From positions 26,752,501 through 26,816,500 of the forward strand of contig OY756957.1 in assembly GCA_963580455.1 (NCBI GenBank): a stretch of 64,000 nt of DNA. Direction: 5' to 3'. Positions within the stretch are counted from its first letter, which is position 1; each line of letters starts with the position of its first letter. The stretch is from Euonymus europaeus. Its lineage: Eukaryota > Streptophyta > Magnoliopsida > Celastrales > Celastraceae. This document shows positions 44,474-58,529 of this stretch, one piece after another. The notes beneath the pieces are model-generated. The model made no database searches. It was not told where the DNA came from and worked only from the letters and a program-made list of their open reading frames with translations. Made by a program: the position numbers and the translations under genes.

Positions 44474-47400
44474 ATGGCTGGAAATGTGAGATTCGACTCA
44501 AATTCAGCTAGTCCAGAGGATTTGACTTATGCAGGAAACTATCCAGATGGGCAGAGGGGTAATTATCCCAATGCCGGTTTCGATAGATCTGGAAGTTGCC
44601 GGGAGAGCACTGAAAGCAGGATGTTTAGTTCTGGCGCTAGTACGTCGCGTGGCAGTGCTTCATCATCTGGGGATATTCCTCCATTAACTCAGTGTTTGAC
44701 ACTGAATCCTATTTCATTTGGGGATCAAAAATATTATCGGTTGGGTGAAGTGAGGAGGGTTTTGGGGAGTTCTCTGGGGAGTACCTCAGAGGAAAGTTCT
44801 TTTGGAGCTTCTCATACAAAGCTTCTCCCTCCAGTGGCTACTGAGGGGCTGAAACGTTTCAAAGAGAGTGTGTTGGATGCCTCATTGAAAGCTAGGTAAC
44901 AATTTAATTACTGTCTTCTGAACTGTTGTGAATTTTTTATTTGAGTGAAATATGTCATATTGATTCTCGATCACTTTCTAAACTGATGCAAGACAAATGG
45001 AGCAGCTTTTATTGTCCATTAAGATTAATATTTCTGTGAAGTATCAGCCCTAGTCATATGAAAAAATACGTCTTTTCATGGCTTTGCGACTCAAGACTTT
45101 GTGATTTATCATTATAATAGTTTCTGACCTGAAGATGTTACATTTTCTTTGTATCAGGGGTAGAGCAAAAAAGTTGAATGAATTGTTACAAAAATTGAAC
45201 AAGTATTGTGAAGCTTTAAATTCGAAGAAGAAACAGAGGAATGTATCATTCACGAGTGAAAGATCAGGTGGGTTGGACATATTAAAGATCGGAGTGCAGA
45301 GTCAACGAAACCCTTCAGACCTTGGGAGTCAGAGATTAGAGGACAGAACCAAGAGTCCTGTTTTGCAAAAGCGAGTTCGCTCATCAGTAGCCGAACTAAG
45401 GGTTTGTATTCTGTATATTTTGAGATTTGTTCCTTGGTTTTCTTGAATGATTTGTTATATTCTACTTGTGATAAACACGCAAAAATGCTCTTTATATTCT
45501 CTCTCATTTGCTTCATATTTGTTGTGTAAAGATGTGCGCTGCGCAGTGTGTGCATGTGTTTAAGTATGTAAATTCATTTGCATAGTCATGTTAAAAATTA
45601 CAATTAGAAGTTTCATAAGTATAATAATAACATTAACGACAACAATGACAATAACTGTGGCAATGATAATAATATTCCTCCTTATTCACATGCATTCAGT
45701 TTGGCTATTTGAACTCTCACTATAACCTTCTTGTTATCTAATACGTGAATTCTTTGCCACTCAATCGTATTGTCATGCTATACTTATGAACCACTTACCA
45801 ATGGTTTCATATCCATATCCTTATCTTGCATCGCGAGATATCCTCCTTCCGTGTATTTTCACTCGCATCTTATTAAACCTCATGCTCGTTTGATTTTTTT
45901 CACTTTTCTGAACTGGAACAATTGATATGTATAAAATAATAATGATTGGTAAAGTTAGAACTTGGCTTAAAATGTAAAATGCACCGCTAGTTGGTTGTAT
46001 TTGAATCCTGTCTTATACTAGTCCTATTGGTATTATGTTGTGTAAATTTAATTTATGAAATTCAAATGTTAAATAATAATTTGACACTATTGTTTGGCAA
46101 GAATGTAAGTGCGTTTATGCATATACAGATACAGAATGTATATTTTCTGTATCCAGAAGCAGAATGGGATGTGCCAAAATCCCAGAATTTATTATGTTGA
46201 TATTATCCGAATGCCTAGATTTATGTGTAAGTGTTACCTAATAGTTTCCCTTCTGCTGAACTTCTTGATAAGTGTTCTTTTGCTTTAAATATTGCCAAAA
46301 CTTCAGCATATATATGTGAATTTGTTTCTAAAATTCAATGGGCGTGCTTTCAATTTCTTCTTGCCAAAATCATCAACAATGTCTCAGCATTCAGCAACTA
46401 TGATAAGTCTGCCTTGTTTTTCAAATTTGTAGGCTGATGGTCATAGCCAATCCATTGCAAAGCAGCCCCTTGTCATGGGAAAAGATAGAGAGTTACTTCG
46501 GGACGGTGTCGAAGGTTCTGATGTAGTTGAAGAAAAGATTCATAGACTGCCTACAGGAGGAGAAGGGTGGGACAAAAAAATGAGAAGGAAACGCTCTGTA
46601 GGCACTGTTTCTACCAGGCTTACTGATGGCAATGGAGAGACTAAACGAATTATGCATTATAAGCTTAACGGTGACCCTGGCCTTCAATCTTCTGATGCCC
46701 AAGGCTTGCGGTACATTTTTCAATTTTAACATACCAATCTATTATGATGAAATGCTGTCAACCGTAGATTATTTTTTAAATTATACCAATCTATTTTGAT
46801 GAAATAATGTATTCCAGTTCATTCTAAAAGTGTGAGGCAGGATTGCAACACATCTTTGACTTGTCGCTATCCCTTACCCCAAAAAAAAACATTTGGACCT
46901 TAGCCAAATACTAGCTAAATTGGAGAGAAAGTAGAGTTTGTGTTTACATTTTCAACTCGATTTACTTTAGAGGAAGACAACTAAGCCAAGGTAAAATAAG
47001 CATAGACTAAAGTACAAGGATTGGCTGGATAAGAAGTAAAGATTCTCAATTTAGGGCAGAGGTAGGCTAGGTTGCTCCAAATGGAGAATAGATGAGAAAA
47101 TTTGCAAAGATGGTATAGTCATGTACAACTTAGGGAAAAGAACAATGCAGCAGCAAGTAGACAGTCCTAGTCTGAATCTCGAACGAGATCAGATACAAAC
47201 ACAAATAAAAAAAACCAGAACTGGAAAAATCCCCTTTTTCGGCTATATTCAGTATTTTGCTAAAAAGTGATCTTCACAAAGCAACACTCCTGCATACAAG
47301 CATTAACCCTAATGGGCCAATGGGCTGAGACTTTAGGGAAAGTAAACTAAAGATTGACAAATAAAACTAAATTGGGCTGAAGGATTAAAGCTTAGCATGA

Positions 47401-50400
47401 TCGGGCCGTTCCATGTAGTCTAATGCCATTGCATCTACTGTATCAAAGAAGAGCATCGATGAAGAAAAAAAGGATGGGAGTAATGAATAAATAAGTGAAT
47501 ATGAATGGATTGGTAGAGGGTGTAGCTTTAGGCTGGATTGAGTGGCAAATAGGTTTAATTTGGAGGGCAATTTAATTAAGTATTCATGTAGGTGCCCCTA
47601 ATACTTTGGATTAGTCATCCAATGCTTGGTGGTATAAGATCATGTTAGTCGTTGCTAACATCAGGTTTTGTATGGAACAAAGTTAGGTGAAATCACTGTG
47701 TTGAATATTTAAGCTTTTGTTTTCATTTTAATTAACGCGATGTCAATGTTGTCACAATCCACTGCTGGTTTCGCCAAAGTGGGAATCTTAATAGTGAATT
47801 TATTGCAGTGGTTGTACCATTCAACATATTTACATAAATTGGCCATTTTGGATACTTGATGCCCACTTTTCTACTTGGTTGATGAATGTGCTTTTGCAAT
47901 GGAAAAATAACTCTGATTCAAGCTATTGCTATAGTGATTAATTGTTCTATCCATTTTTTTAACGCACAAAGTCTGTGTGGTTGAAGAGGCGGTTATATTA
48001 CTCATATGCAATCTTTATTGGTAGATTTAACCTATTATAAATAGTTGTCACGACGATATTTTGATTTTTTTGCACTCATTATTTATGATTCTCCCTGTTA
48101 ATAGTTTCTACCTCCATTTATGTTATTGTTTCCCTTACATATCCCTTACATAAATACATGCATGGGATCAATGTCACTTCGCTAGCTTTCTTATTTAATT
48201 ATATTTTTGGATTTGTTATCTTTTCCTTTATGCACTTGATCGTACAGCGAATGAATTCTTGATACTCTCACTTCGATTATTGGTATTTTTTCTTTCTCTC
48301 GTGCTCGTTGTTGTTTTTTTTCTCCTTTTTTTTATGCTACCACTGCAAAGTTTGTTACTTGGAGTAAAAGTAACTTTTATCTTTTGTTGGCCGACTTACA
48401 GATCAGGATCTTTTAACGGTGCTGCTGTTGTTGGCAAAATAGATGACACCTTCTTTCCATCTAGTTCAATTATGCGTGCAACTCCAAAGAATGATGCTGA
48501 AAGGGTTTTGTCTTCTGAGGATTTAACTGGAGGATTAAACAAAGAGCGACTTATAGCAAAAGAAAATAACAGGTACATGTTCTTTCATTGGATTCATCCT
48601 TCTAACATTTGTTATCTCACATCTTGCCGAGACTTTCATAGCTGTTTTTTGATTTGATAATATTTTCTTACAATCTTTACTTTATAATGGTTTGTTTTGC
48701 TGTAATTTTTTTATCCAGATCAAATGTCATTGAGGACAATCATAAAATTAGTCCTGGTCAAGTGACAAAAGGAAAGGCTTCACGGCCACCTCGAACTGGT
48801 CCTCTCATTGCTGCTTGCTCATCTCCTAATTTTCCTCGTGTATCTGGAGCACTTGACGGCTGGGAACTGCCTTCAAGTGTAAATAAAGTAAATGCAGTTG
48901 TTGGAGCCAACAATCGTAAGCGTCCCGTTCCCACAGGATCAGCCTCTCCTCCCATGGCTCAATGGGTTGGTCAGAGGCCTCAGAAAATCTCTCGCAGTAG
49001 AAGATCAAATCTGGTGTCTCCTGTCACTAACCAGGAAGAATTGCAACTGCCTTCACAAGGTTGTCCCCCTTGTGATAATGGCAGTGGAGTACCTACTGTT
49101 GGGCTTTTTGCTAGGGCTGCAGTTAGTGGCACTCAGCAAATTAGAGTGAAGCATGAGAATCTTTCATCTCCAGCCAGATTATCTGAAAGTGAAGAGTCTG
49201 GTGCTGGTGAAAACCGTGAGAGTAGAGTGAAAGGGAGAGGAACATTTAGTGGTGAAGTAGAGGAAAATGCCCTGGATCAGAATGCTAGCACTTCTTTGTT
49301 GCTCCCAAAAAAGAACAAAATACTCGGTAAGGAAGGTGATGGTGTGCGGAGACAAGGTAGGAGTAGGAGTAGTACGGGCTTGTCTATTACTAGAGCTAGC
49401 ATTTCGCCTATGAGGGATAAGTTGGAAGGTCCTAAGCCACCCAAGAGTACAATGACATGTTCTGATAAGAACGAAAGGTTATTAAAAAAAATTCTCGACA
49501 ATGATCAGATGGTCATACTTCTTTTTTTCTTCCTTTCTATTCAGCATTTCATTGATACAGTTAGCTATTTACTAGTTCCAGCAAGTCAGGCCGTCCAATA
49601 AAGAAATTATCAGATCGCAAGGCATTTACTTGTCTTGGGCATGTACCAAACGGCGCTTCTCCTGATTTCACTGGTACATTTCCATTATAATTCTTTAAAT
49701 ATGTAGAAAGTAGCTATTATGTTATATTATCAGATACTAATGCTCAAAGGATCCATTATACATTTATATGGCTAGCATAACACGAGTAAGGCCCCAGATG
49801 AATTCTTTTGCTCTTGTTCAAAAGGAAAATAAGCGAAACTAAAAGGTTATTTGGTTTCAATGGTTTCTGGTTTTTTTTCCTCCTTCCGGTAGAACAGAAA
49901 ATATCAATCATAAATCATAATAAGTTTGATATATGTTTTCTTTGAAAATAAGAAAACGATAAATCGTTATTTTCACCCTTTTCTTCAAATACATAGAGCT
50001 CACTCGTTGGAATCTAACTGAAAGCATTTTTTTTGTAAATTAGGAAATCGAAAACAGTTTTTGGAAACTGAAAGAACAAAAATATTTTCCATGCCAATTA
50101 AGTGGAAATGCTATTAATCCTCTCTTCTCTCTCCCTGTGTTTCTTTCACTCACATACACATCCGCACATTCTTATATTTGGTTATTTTTTTCCTTTTTTA
50201 ATTAATGAAAATTGTAATATACTCAGGGTCACGTGGTACTATCTTTGAAGCTACAATAAATTATGTGTTGAATGAAATCTTTTATTATGATTTGTGAATT
50301 GTCTGAATACATTTCTTTACTGACATTTTTGGAAAATTTTAAGGTGCATATTGCTTTAACTTATATCTGGGTTTTCATGTATCTTGATGCAGGATATTTG

Positions 50401-53400
50401 TTGTTTTTATTAAAACTGGTAAAAATGGAAGAAAATATATGATTAAATCTGGAATTTATATCTAGCTGATGCTTAATAAGTATGGTTATATGTAACTTCA
50501 TTTTTTGTTTCAGGTGAAACAGATGATGACCGCGAAGAACTATTAGCAGCTGCAAATTTCGCTTGTAATGATAGCTGTAAGTGGATAACAACGATCTGTA
50601 GTGGTTTTTTCCTAAATATGATTTTCCCTTTAAAGTATTCGGATGATCTTCTGTTAACCTTTTCTTTTGCAGATCTTATTTGTTCTGGTTCATTCTGGGA
50701 AAAAATGGAACCTGTGTTTGCTCGTTTCTCCCTAGAAGACACATCTTCTTTGAAGCAGCAGGTTCCGACTTGAATCTATCTATCATAGGGATTATCTTAA
50801 CTGTGCTTGGAGTTTCAATTTGTTTTGTCTCTGAATGATTGTTCACAAATTTATTCCTTTCAATTTTGTTATTTGGACCAGTTGGAATCTATGGAGGAGC
50901 TTCATAAAGGGATATCTCCGATGTTTGACCATGCCAATGAGAATTCGGTATGTTTAAAGCATAGATCTAATCAGTTTGAGATATCTTCAATTTGTCCGTA
51001 ACCTTAAATGGCTTTTGAACTGGCTCATTATTTTAGACTTCTGGCTGAATTAAGCTTGTAGAATTAGTAGGGCTGTTAGCAAGTGAGACTAAAGTAAGAT
51101 CTTTTTATACTTATTTCAGCAATGTTTGAAAACAAAATGGCTCCTTTTTGGTAAGATTATGACACATGATGATATGGTACCGAACTAAATTTGTATGCGA
51201 ATATATCTACAGGGATGTGTTGCAAGATGTAAAACTATATCGGTGAAACAAATTATTGTGTAAATTAACCATGGTTTGCTTTGGATATTAGTTTTATCTG
51301 CTAAATTTGTGTTTTAGTTGCAACTGTTTGTAGGCATAGAAGAAAGGTTTTCTTTTGACAATAGAAAATAATGATGTCGAATCCTTTTTATGCACTTCAG
51401 TCCCTGTGTTTTTTCTGTCATTTTTGCCCCTTAATAATGTTGCTTTAGTTCATGCAGAAGATACATTTTGAGAGAATGCAAAATGCACAAAAACTTGTAC
51501 CCAAAAGAAAATTTTGTTCTTTTAGAAAAAAAATTGTTATTTTTCTTGAATCCCTACACCAATTCTTATGATTATATCTTAAATATATTTCTTTTTATGT
51601 AAATGATATAAAAACTCCAAATTAAGAAAGACAGGAGAAGAATTCACTGTCATTAAATTGCTCATACGGTTTTGGTATTACTTTTATTCATTCGATTATA
51701 AGCACTGTATAGCATGGAAACTACTAACTGAAAGAAGAAAAAAAGAATTGGTATTAGGGCTTGGGTTGGTGGCGAGGAGTGATAATTGATGCCATCCCAT
51801 GGACTTGATTGCTCAAATTGTTGAAGTAAAATATATTCACTCATCTCCCTTTGCTGTCGTTGTGTCTGAATTTTAGAGCCTCTCTCTTTATTGCAACTGA
51901 AGACTAATATGACTTCTCTCTCTCTCTCTCTCTCGCTCTCGCTCTACCAAGAGAGTTACAGCATGCTTTGGTAAGGTTCAATCACTTGTAGGACTAATTA
52001 TTATGTTCCTTTGAGGAAATATATCCAAAATTGGTTAAATACTTGTATATAATTTTGCTAGAAATGTGGATCTTCTACTTCACATAAGAGTTGAGACTTG
52101 AAAGTATTAGCAAGTTTGATGCCTTGGTTAGAAAAGATGTGTCCTTGCTGAAACCCCAAGAGTCCAAGACTAGTGCTATGATTTCTGCCCAAAAGAAAGA
52201 GGATGCTTTCGTCGGGTATTAGATGTCTTTTTGTGATTTTATGACAAGTCTGGGCTGGAGTTGGCATTAGTCTAGTTTGTGTTTTCCTTTCCTTTTGCCA
52301 ACCGATCTTTACAAAATAATTTCTTTGCAAAATCTAGTTCTCTTGGTGGCAGTAAAATTCCACTGCCTTTACATCTGTCCGAAATTTCAGTCCATATTAT
52401 TATTTGAGCATGTACGAGGTCCGTGGCTTTCAAAGTTTAGTCACCATGAAGGACTGATGTGACAGATTCGAAAGTATCATGCATTGAAGTTTCTTTAGTG
52501 CAAACGGCTTGAAACAACCTGAATAATCTCTTTTCTTATGTGATGGCTCTGCTTAAAAACATCGATCCCAATGTTTGTTCTCTTATGAGAAAAGTCTGTT
52601 CTCTAACGCAGACTGTTTTCACTTTTCAGACCCTGATTTGCAAGCTTTGCATCTCGTAAATTACTCCAAATATTTTTTGCACTTGGAGCTCCAGCATAGG
52701 TAGCCATGGAGTCTTCAAAACTTCTAAGTAAACTGACAATATGAATTTTTCAGTCTATTTAGTATTAAATCTCCAAATATTGCTGATATGATAGCTGAAC
52801 ATCATGTAGAATTATTGGACTCTGTTCATTTGTAATTTTGAACTAATACTTACTTTTATTACGTGTTCAGTCCAAGTTTTATTTTTTTCTCTCCCTGTGT
52901 TCTCATCTCTTATCCACTGATGTTATAAAGTGGTTTTGCATTTTAGTAAAGAGCTTAGTTTTTTTTCTGTTTTTGGCTGTTTTGGTTTATTAGGGTGATC
53001 TTGTAAAGGCAGAACATTTTCTATCACACCCTGCAGCTGAAGAAACAGAGAGAAGTGCGCAGGATGAAGTTCTGTTGGAAAGAGGACAGAAATTTCCTCC
53101 ACTGTTCCAAAGAGTGTTGTCTGCTCTGATTGTGGAAGATGAATTTGAAGACTTTGAAGAAAAGAATGGTGGACGAAATATCCTGTTTCAGTGTGGCGGA
53201 GAAGATTCTCTTGGTGGCACATGCCTATCAATGGATGTTGAGCCTAAAAATGGGAACGGGGTTGAGTTTGAATATGAGCTAATGTTGGATGTTAAATCTC
53301 AGAAGCATTGCGTTGTTGACCGCTTTTCCTGTAACAGGAGTCCTCTGAATATTAGGTCCACAAGCATGCATAATCAATTATGTAGTGATGGTTTCCAAGA

Positions 53401-56400
53401 GAGTAATGGATTTATGGACTCAAAAATTGGAATCTTACCTGAGTTTTCTGAAGTTCGTGGTGAGGAACAGCCATCTTTACATGCCAATGGTTCAGTCATT
53501 TCTGTCCTTGATTGCCCCTACGAGCAAATGTGTCTAGAGGACAAACTTCTTCTGGAGCTGCAGAGCATAGGCCTTTTTCCAGAGACTGTGGTAAGTTTCA
53601 ATCTGCACACGCAAACATCCACGCACAGAGGATGCACCCAATAGGAGGGAAAGATAATGAGGAATGCAAAATCACACTTGGTCGACCGTTTTTATTAACT
53701 TGAAGAGGTTTCTTGACTCTCATTGCCTTGATGCATACAAAAGAAGCACCTGAGAGGAAGAAACTAAATTTTAACATTTTTTGCGCAATTTTTTTTCTTC
53801 AAAGTTTTAATGAGCAAATAAGCAAGTCAAAATGACAGCCTCATAGTTTCATCTTGAGGCCATGTATGGCATGTCTGCCCTTCGCCCTCTCCCAAGGTCG
53901 AAAGAATTTTTTATTATCGTTTTTCAGAATTCATATTATCCAACGTACTGCATGCATGTGTGTTGAGTGTTTAGTGCATGTACTGAATCATGTGTATATA
54001 TTTGACTAAACATAGTGTGTGGGTAAGGGTGATGTCCTATTCTTGTATATTTACAATGTAAGTTACATGTTAATAATACATTTTTGAACCATGGCCCTTC
54101 CCCCTGCTGCTCTCTCTCTTGCATATCTCCTGCCAGCCTGATCTAGCAGACGGTGAAGATGAAGCAATTAATCACGATGTGATTGAATTACAGAAGGAGC
54201 TTTACGAACAGGTTAATTAGCCACACCTCCTCTCCTCTTCCTGGATTGCGTGGAACAAATTTTCTATTCTATTTGTTTACTGGAGGAAAAAGTATTTTGC
54301 TATTTTATTTCTATTTTTTCATCTTCCCCTCAATATTAATTTTTCCATTGATTTCTGTTATATATGTTTGATCCAATTTTAATTGACCCTTTAGGTTGGT
54401 AAAAGGAAGACTTGCTTGACCAGCATACACAAATCAATTGAGCAAGGCATGAAAGCGGAAAGACTGTAGGATACTTTGTTCCTATGACTATCTTTTTTAT
54501 CATTATCATTATTTTATATTAGAGGCTTTGGAAAATGAGCACTCGTCACTTAAATTGTTTTTTGAATGGAAGACCAACATATAGTGGTATTTGTTTATTC
54601 AGGGTTCTTGAGCAGGTTGCTATGGATAGACTTGTCGAGTTGTCTTACAAAAAACTACTGGTAACTTGTCTTTGCTTTTGGTCCACTACGAAGTAGAAGT
54701 GATTTATGTTGTCATCGTTTGATTGAATGTCATGACATCATTTTTTATTCGTCTTTTCCGAGTTTCCTCGATTCTTTAAAAGCTTTAATTGTTTGTGCTA
54801 CCCATATTAGTAGTGTACAAACCAAAAGGTTTAGGCATAAAAGAGAGGAAATTATATTGCTGACAAAGGCAAGTTCACCTCTCATCGAAGTGTGTTTCAT
54901 TTATGTGATTATGTAATCTACCATCTGATCTGCATGTCTGTCTTTTGTTTTTCAATCGATTTTATGTTGGTCTAACGCATGCTATTATTGATTGTACCCA
55001 GCTAGAATAGTTGCAAATTTGAAGTGTATAATTTAGATAGCCAGATTTTTGCAATGCAGCTACAATGGTCAGATTTGGCTAAAATTAAGGGGATAATAAA
55101 GGCTTGTATGTTGTGAAGCATACAATGGTCAAATTTGATTTTTATGTGAGTAATGTCAAGCATGCAATCTGAAAGCATCATGCAGAATTTCAAGGTGTGG
55201 GAAATTGGAAAAAACCACATTGCGATGAATTTTTTGGACGATGATCCACCAATAACTGGAAGTTATGTATTTCGTTGTGTTCTTTATATTTGGCTTCAAC
55301 GCTTGACCTCGCTTGTTGTTTCTCGTACTAAATGTGTTTTGCCTCCGCGACATAATAGTATGGAATTTGTTTTCAAAGTTGTAGAACTACTTTGTATGGA
55401 GATTTCTTTTGGGTCCTCCACGACTTGATAGTATGAAATGCAATATTCTATTATCAAAGAGTGCAACATTAACTGAATTTCTGTGATCATGATACGAGAG
55501 TCTAGAAGATTTTAGTATTTATTGCATTTTTAACCATCTTGAGCCTTGTAACTTGTATTGATACTCAGATTATGACTGACAACTCATTATGAAGTTAACA
55601 AATCTCAAGTTACAGTTTAATAATTAAGCCATTTCCCAGTTGCCGCAATTTGGTAGCGATTTGTTTATCTTTAGTCACATTCGTTTTCGCTTTTGCTTCC
55701 TCTCATCTTTTTTTTTTTACCCGACTAGTCATTATGGGAAGCTGGTTTTCTTGCTTTCAAAAATATGTGGTTGGCAATAGGGCTTTAGATGGCTGGCTTT
55801 TCAGGAGATGAGCTAGCCTGCTTTGTTGATAAGATTGAAATGGACGTGGCTTTTCACTGTTAAGGGTGGTTAATTGGGAAAATAAAGTCTGATATGCTCC
55901 CAAGTGGCATTTGGGGATTGATGTTCGTGTTAATATGACTTATTAATTTTTGTGACTTTTTTCCCAATATAAAATAAATTTATTGACTTATTAGATGATG
56001 CATAGCTTGTCATATTTAAATAATCGAGAGAATGTAGATTGTGCCACTTAAATATTGTTTTGAATTTTATTATCTGACTTAGATTTGGAGGAGTTGTGTC
56101 TTTATTGAATGATGAGTATTTGATACCCATTTTAGATAGTGTACCAATTAGCTTGTAGCATATTTACACCAGTGTAGGACACAGCCGAATTGGCTGATTC
56201 TTTTCTAATATCTTCCTTTTTTATAATTATGGTTTCAGTTAAATTTGTGAAATCCGTATGATGCTTCAGTGTTGTGTTTCATGTACCTTTAACTGATATA
56301 CAGGCTACTCGAGGAAGTTTTGCTTCAAAATATGGGGTTCCTAAAGTTTCAAAACAAGTTGCGATGGTTTTTATGAAGAGAACTCTCGCAAGGTGTCACA

Positions 56401-57499
56401 GATTTGAACACACAAACAAAAGTTGCTTTAGTGAGCCAGCGTTTCGAGATATTATTTTCGCTGCACCTCCTTGTGCTAATGAGGCAGAGTCCATGAGTTG
56501 TTTTGGCTTTTCTGTTTCAGCAAATAAGAAGCCTGAAGACTCTCAAATACAGCATGGCGATTGTCGCAATTCAGGTTTGCCGTTATGAGTTCAGATTATT
56601 GTGATTTCAAGCAACATGTTGGAATTTTACCAGTTTATAGCTTTTGAGTTTTCACAATTGTATGCTCTAGCGAGTTCACCTTTTATTTTGTCCTCATCTT
56701 TTCGGACCCAACGTGGAAGTGGTTGCTAACAGGCATATGATATATGCAAAACTGAACACCTCTTGATATTTTTGTGTCATGAAAACAAGTGTAGCCCTCA
56801 ATTTAATGTATGTGAATAAATGGATTCTCTGCTCTTACAGGTTCGTCCGATGCCTTGGGTACTCCAGTTTACACTTTTGAACAGGAGTTTGCCAAAGCAG
56901 GACCAATATTGAACAAGGGGAAGAAAAAGGAATTGTTCCTCGATGATGTTGGTGGTAGTGCATCCTTCAGAGCTGCATCTCTCGGTAATACTCTTTTGGG
57001 TGGCGCTAAGGGAAAGAGAAGTGAAAGGGACAAGGATAAACTAGGCAAAAATTCTGTCACCAAAGCTGGTTGTACATCCATGAATAATGTAAAGGTTGAA
57101 CGTAAAACAAAATCCAAGCCAAAACAGAAGATAGCTCAGCTATCAACTGCTGGAAATGGAATCATTAGTAAACTTACTGAAACAACTCATCCTGTATATT
57201 CTTTATCTGGTGACCCTTATGAAAAACAAACCGATGATAGCAATAAGATAAGAGAAGTGAGGATGATTTCCCATGTTAACAATGCTCAGGATTCATCTAA
57301 AGATGTCAGGGGACCTGTCGACATTACAAACTTGAATGAATTAGACCCTATTGAAGAATTGGGTGTAGCGGATGAATTCGATGGGCATCAGGATCTGAGT
57401 AATTGGTTTAACTTTGAAGAAGATGGTTTGCAAGACCATGATTCGGTAGGCCTTGATATACCTATGGATGACCTCTCAGAGTTGAACATGCTTCTATGA
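44474..57499 (+). CDS. Large Ser/Arg-rich nuclear-type protein of unknown function (At2g19390/At4g29790-like), 1304 aa
   Basis: No biochemical role is known to me; the Arabidopsis relatives are labelled serine/arginine repetitive matrix-like. Fifteen coding exons: 44474-44895, 45158-45401, 46433-46710, 48402-48572, 48719-49477, 49582-49673, 50514-50576, 50673-50761, 50882-50947, 52994-53590, 54137-54211, 54395-54465, 54603-54660, 56304-56574, 56841-57499. All GT-AG, all phases agree, 3915 bases. Landmarks: MAGNVRFDSNSASPEDLTYA, RNPSDLGSQRLEDRTKSPV, GGEGWDKKMRRKRSVGTV, NRKRPVPTGSASPPMAQWV followed by GQRPQKISRSRR (basic, nuclear-signal-like), SESEESGAGENRES, DDDREELLAAANFAC, SGSFWEKMEPVFA, PPLFQRVLSALIVEDE, LEQVAMDRLVEL, YGVPKVSKQVAM and an acidic end with DIPMDDLSELNMLL. 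There are no membrane segments. A LINE relic sits in the intron after exon 3. Confidence 0.92.
46980..47160 (+). mobile_element. Degenerate LINE (RTE-like) remnant in an intron of the large gene
   Basis: GATGAGAAAATTTGCAAAGA followed by TGGTATAGTCATGTACAACT resembles the plant LINE tail motif (M R E N x L R W Y G H V Q). Frames are broken. It is the same kind of remnant as the one in the PBL7-like intron. Confidence 0.45.
51917..51944. repeat. CT-rich microsatellite
   Basis: (CT)n with two CG-containing interruptions (TCTCGCTCTCGCTC) in the 2-kb intron between exons 50882-50947 and 52994-53590. Confidence 0.85.
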
Positions 57500-58110
57500 G
57501 GATACTATAATGTAAATTATTATGGATTTGGATAAAAAGGTTACTATCATAGCTTATTTTCTCTGGCAAATTGGCTCCTTGTAATTATGCCATTCTTTTT
57601 TGTAATACTTCTCTGGAAGAAGTAATTAGGGGAAAAAAGGGGGAAAAGACTGAAGATAAAAGGATAAAAGAAAGGTCTTATTTATGCCCTCCAGAATTTC
57701 TTCTCTTGTAACAAAAATTACAATTTCTTCTATAAAGTCTATTTTTATTTTCTTTACTATTCTGATTATGTACATCTGAACCTAACAGTTTTGTTTGTAC
57801 CTTTGATTAATTGCAGATTGCCCTCTTCTGCATCTCTCTTTTAACTTTATCGGAATTTGTGCACCATTTTTATATCTCAAATTTGAAGCGTGTACAAAAT
57901 GCTTGTTATTGCTGATGTGCCTTAATGGACAAGTTCTAATTTCTTTTCACAAGTGAAGGGATCTTCTGCCTTTGATGCGTCAATGTGGTGCATCCTGGTT
58001 ATGCTGTAGTTGATGAAATTTGCTTCATTTTTTACTTCATTTTTCGTACAATGTGTCTTCATGCTTTGCTTGTTTTCGTATGTGCACCTTTAGTACAAGA
58101 GCTTACTAAA
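57500..58110. other. 3' UTR and spacer downstream of the large gene
   Basis: AT-rich, with several candidate polyadenylation regions between 57500 and 57770. It ends in the target duplication CTTACTAAA of the MULE (58102-58110). No coding sequence is seen. Confidence 0.6.
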
Positions 58111-58264
58111 GGCAAAACCATATGTTAAGCCCTTAAAGTTGTATCAGATTTCCTATTGAGCCCCTTAACTGCTATTTGTTCCTATTGAGCCCTCAATCTA
58201 TGCAACTGTGATCAAATAAACCCTTACCACGGTGGCCCAGTGTTGCGTGGCTGCACGCGCCACC
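58111..58264 (+). repeat. Left terminal inverted repeat of the MULE
   Basis: 154 bp; complementary to 59766-59919 with few differences. The inner end is GC-rich (GGTGGCCCAGTGTTGCGTGG and on to CACGCGCCACC). Confidence 0.95.
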
Positions 58265-58529
58265 CCACCAATGTTCTAGTCATACAAGAAGCCCTGAAAT
58301 TTTTCGATTTTTTCCTAATAAGCCCCTCAAGTCCAATAAAAAGAAACAACTTTGGCACACAGCCACACAATTTCATAGCATCCAAAACATGAAACCATTA
58401 ACATACTGTAAGACAAATACATCAAACCAGACTGTGTTTTGAAATCCAAAACAATAAAACCAGAGCAGACAATGTCTGTAAACAACAAAAAAAGGAAAAC
58501 AAGCAATAGACAAGGTCTTTGAAGAACTC

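Noticed and set aside
48259..48657. 132-codon frame overlapping an exon of the large gene
   Set aside because: Only 48402-48572 is exonic (GSFNGAAVVGKIDDTFFPSS...); the rest is flanking intron read through.
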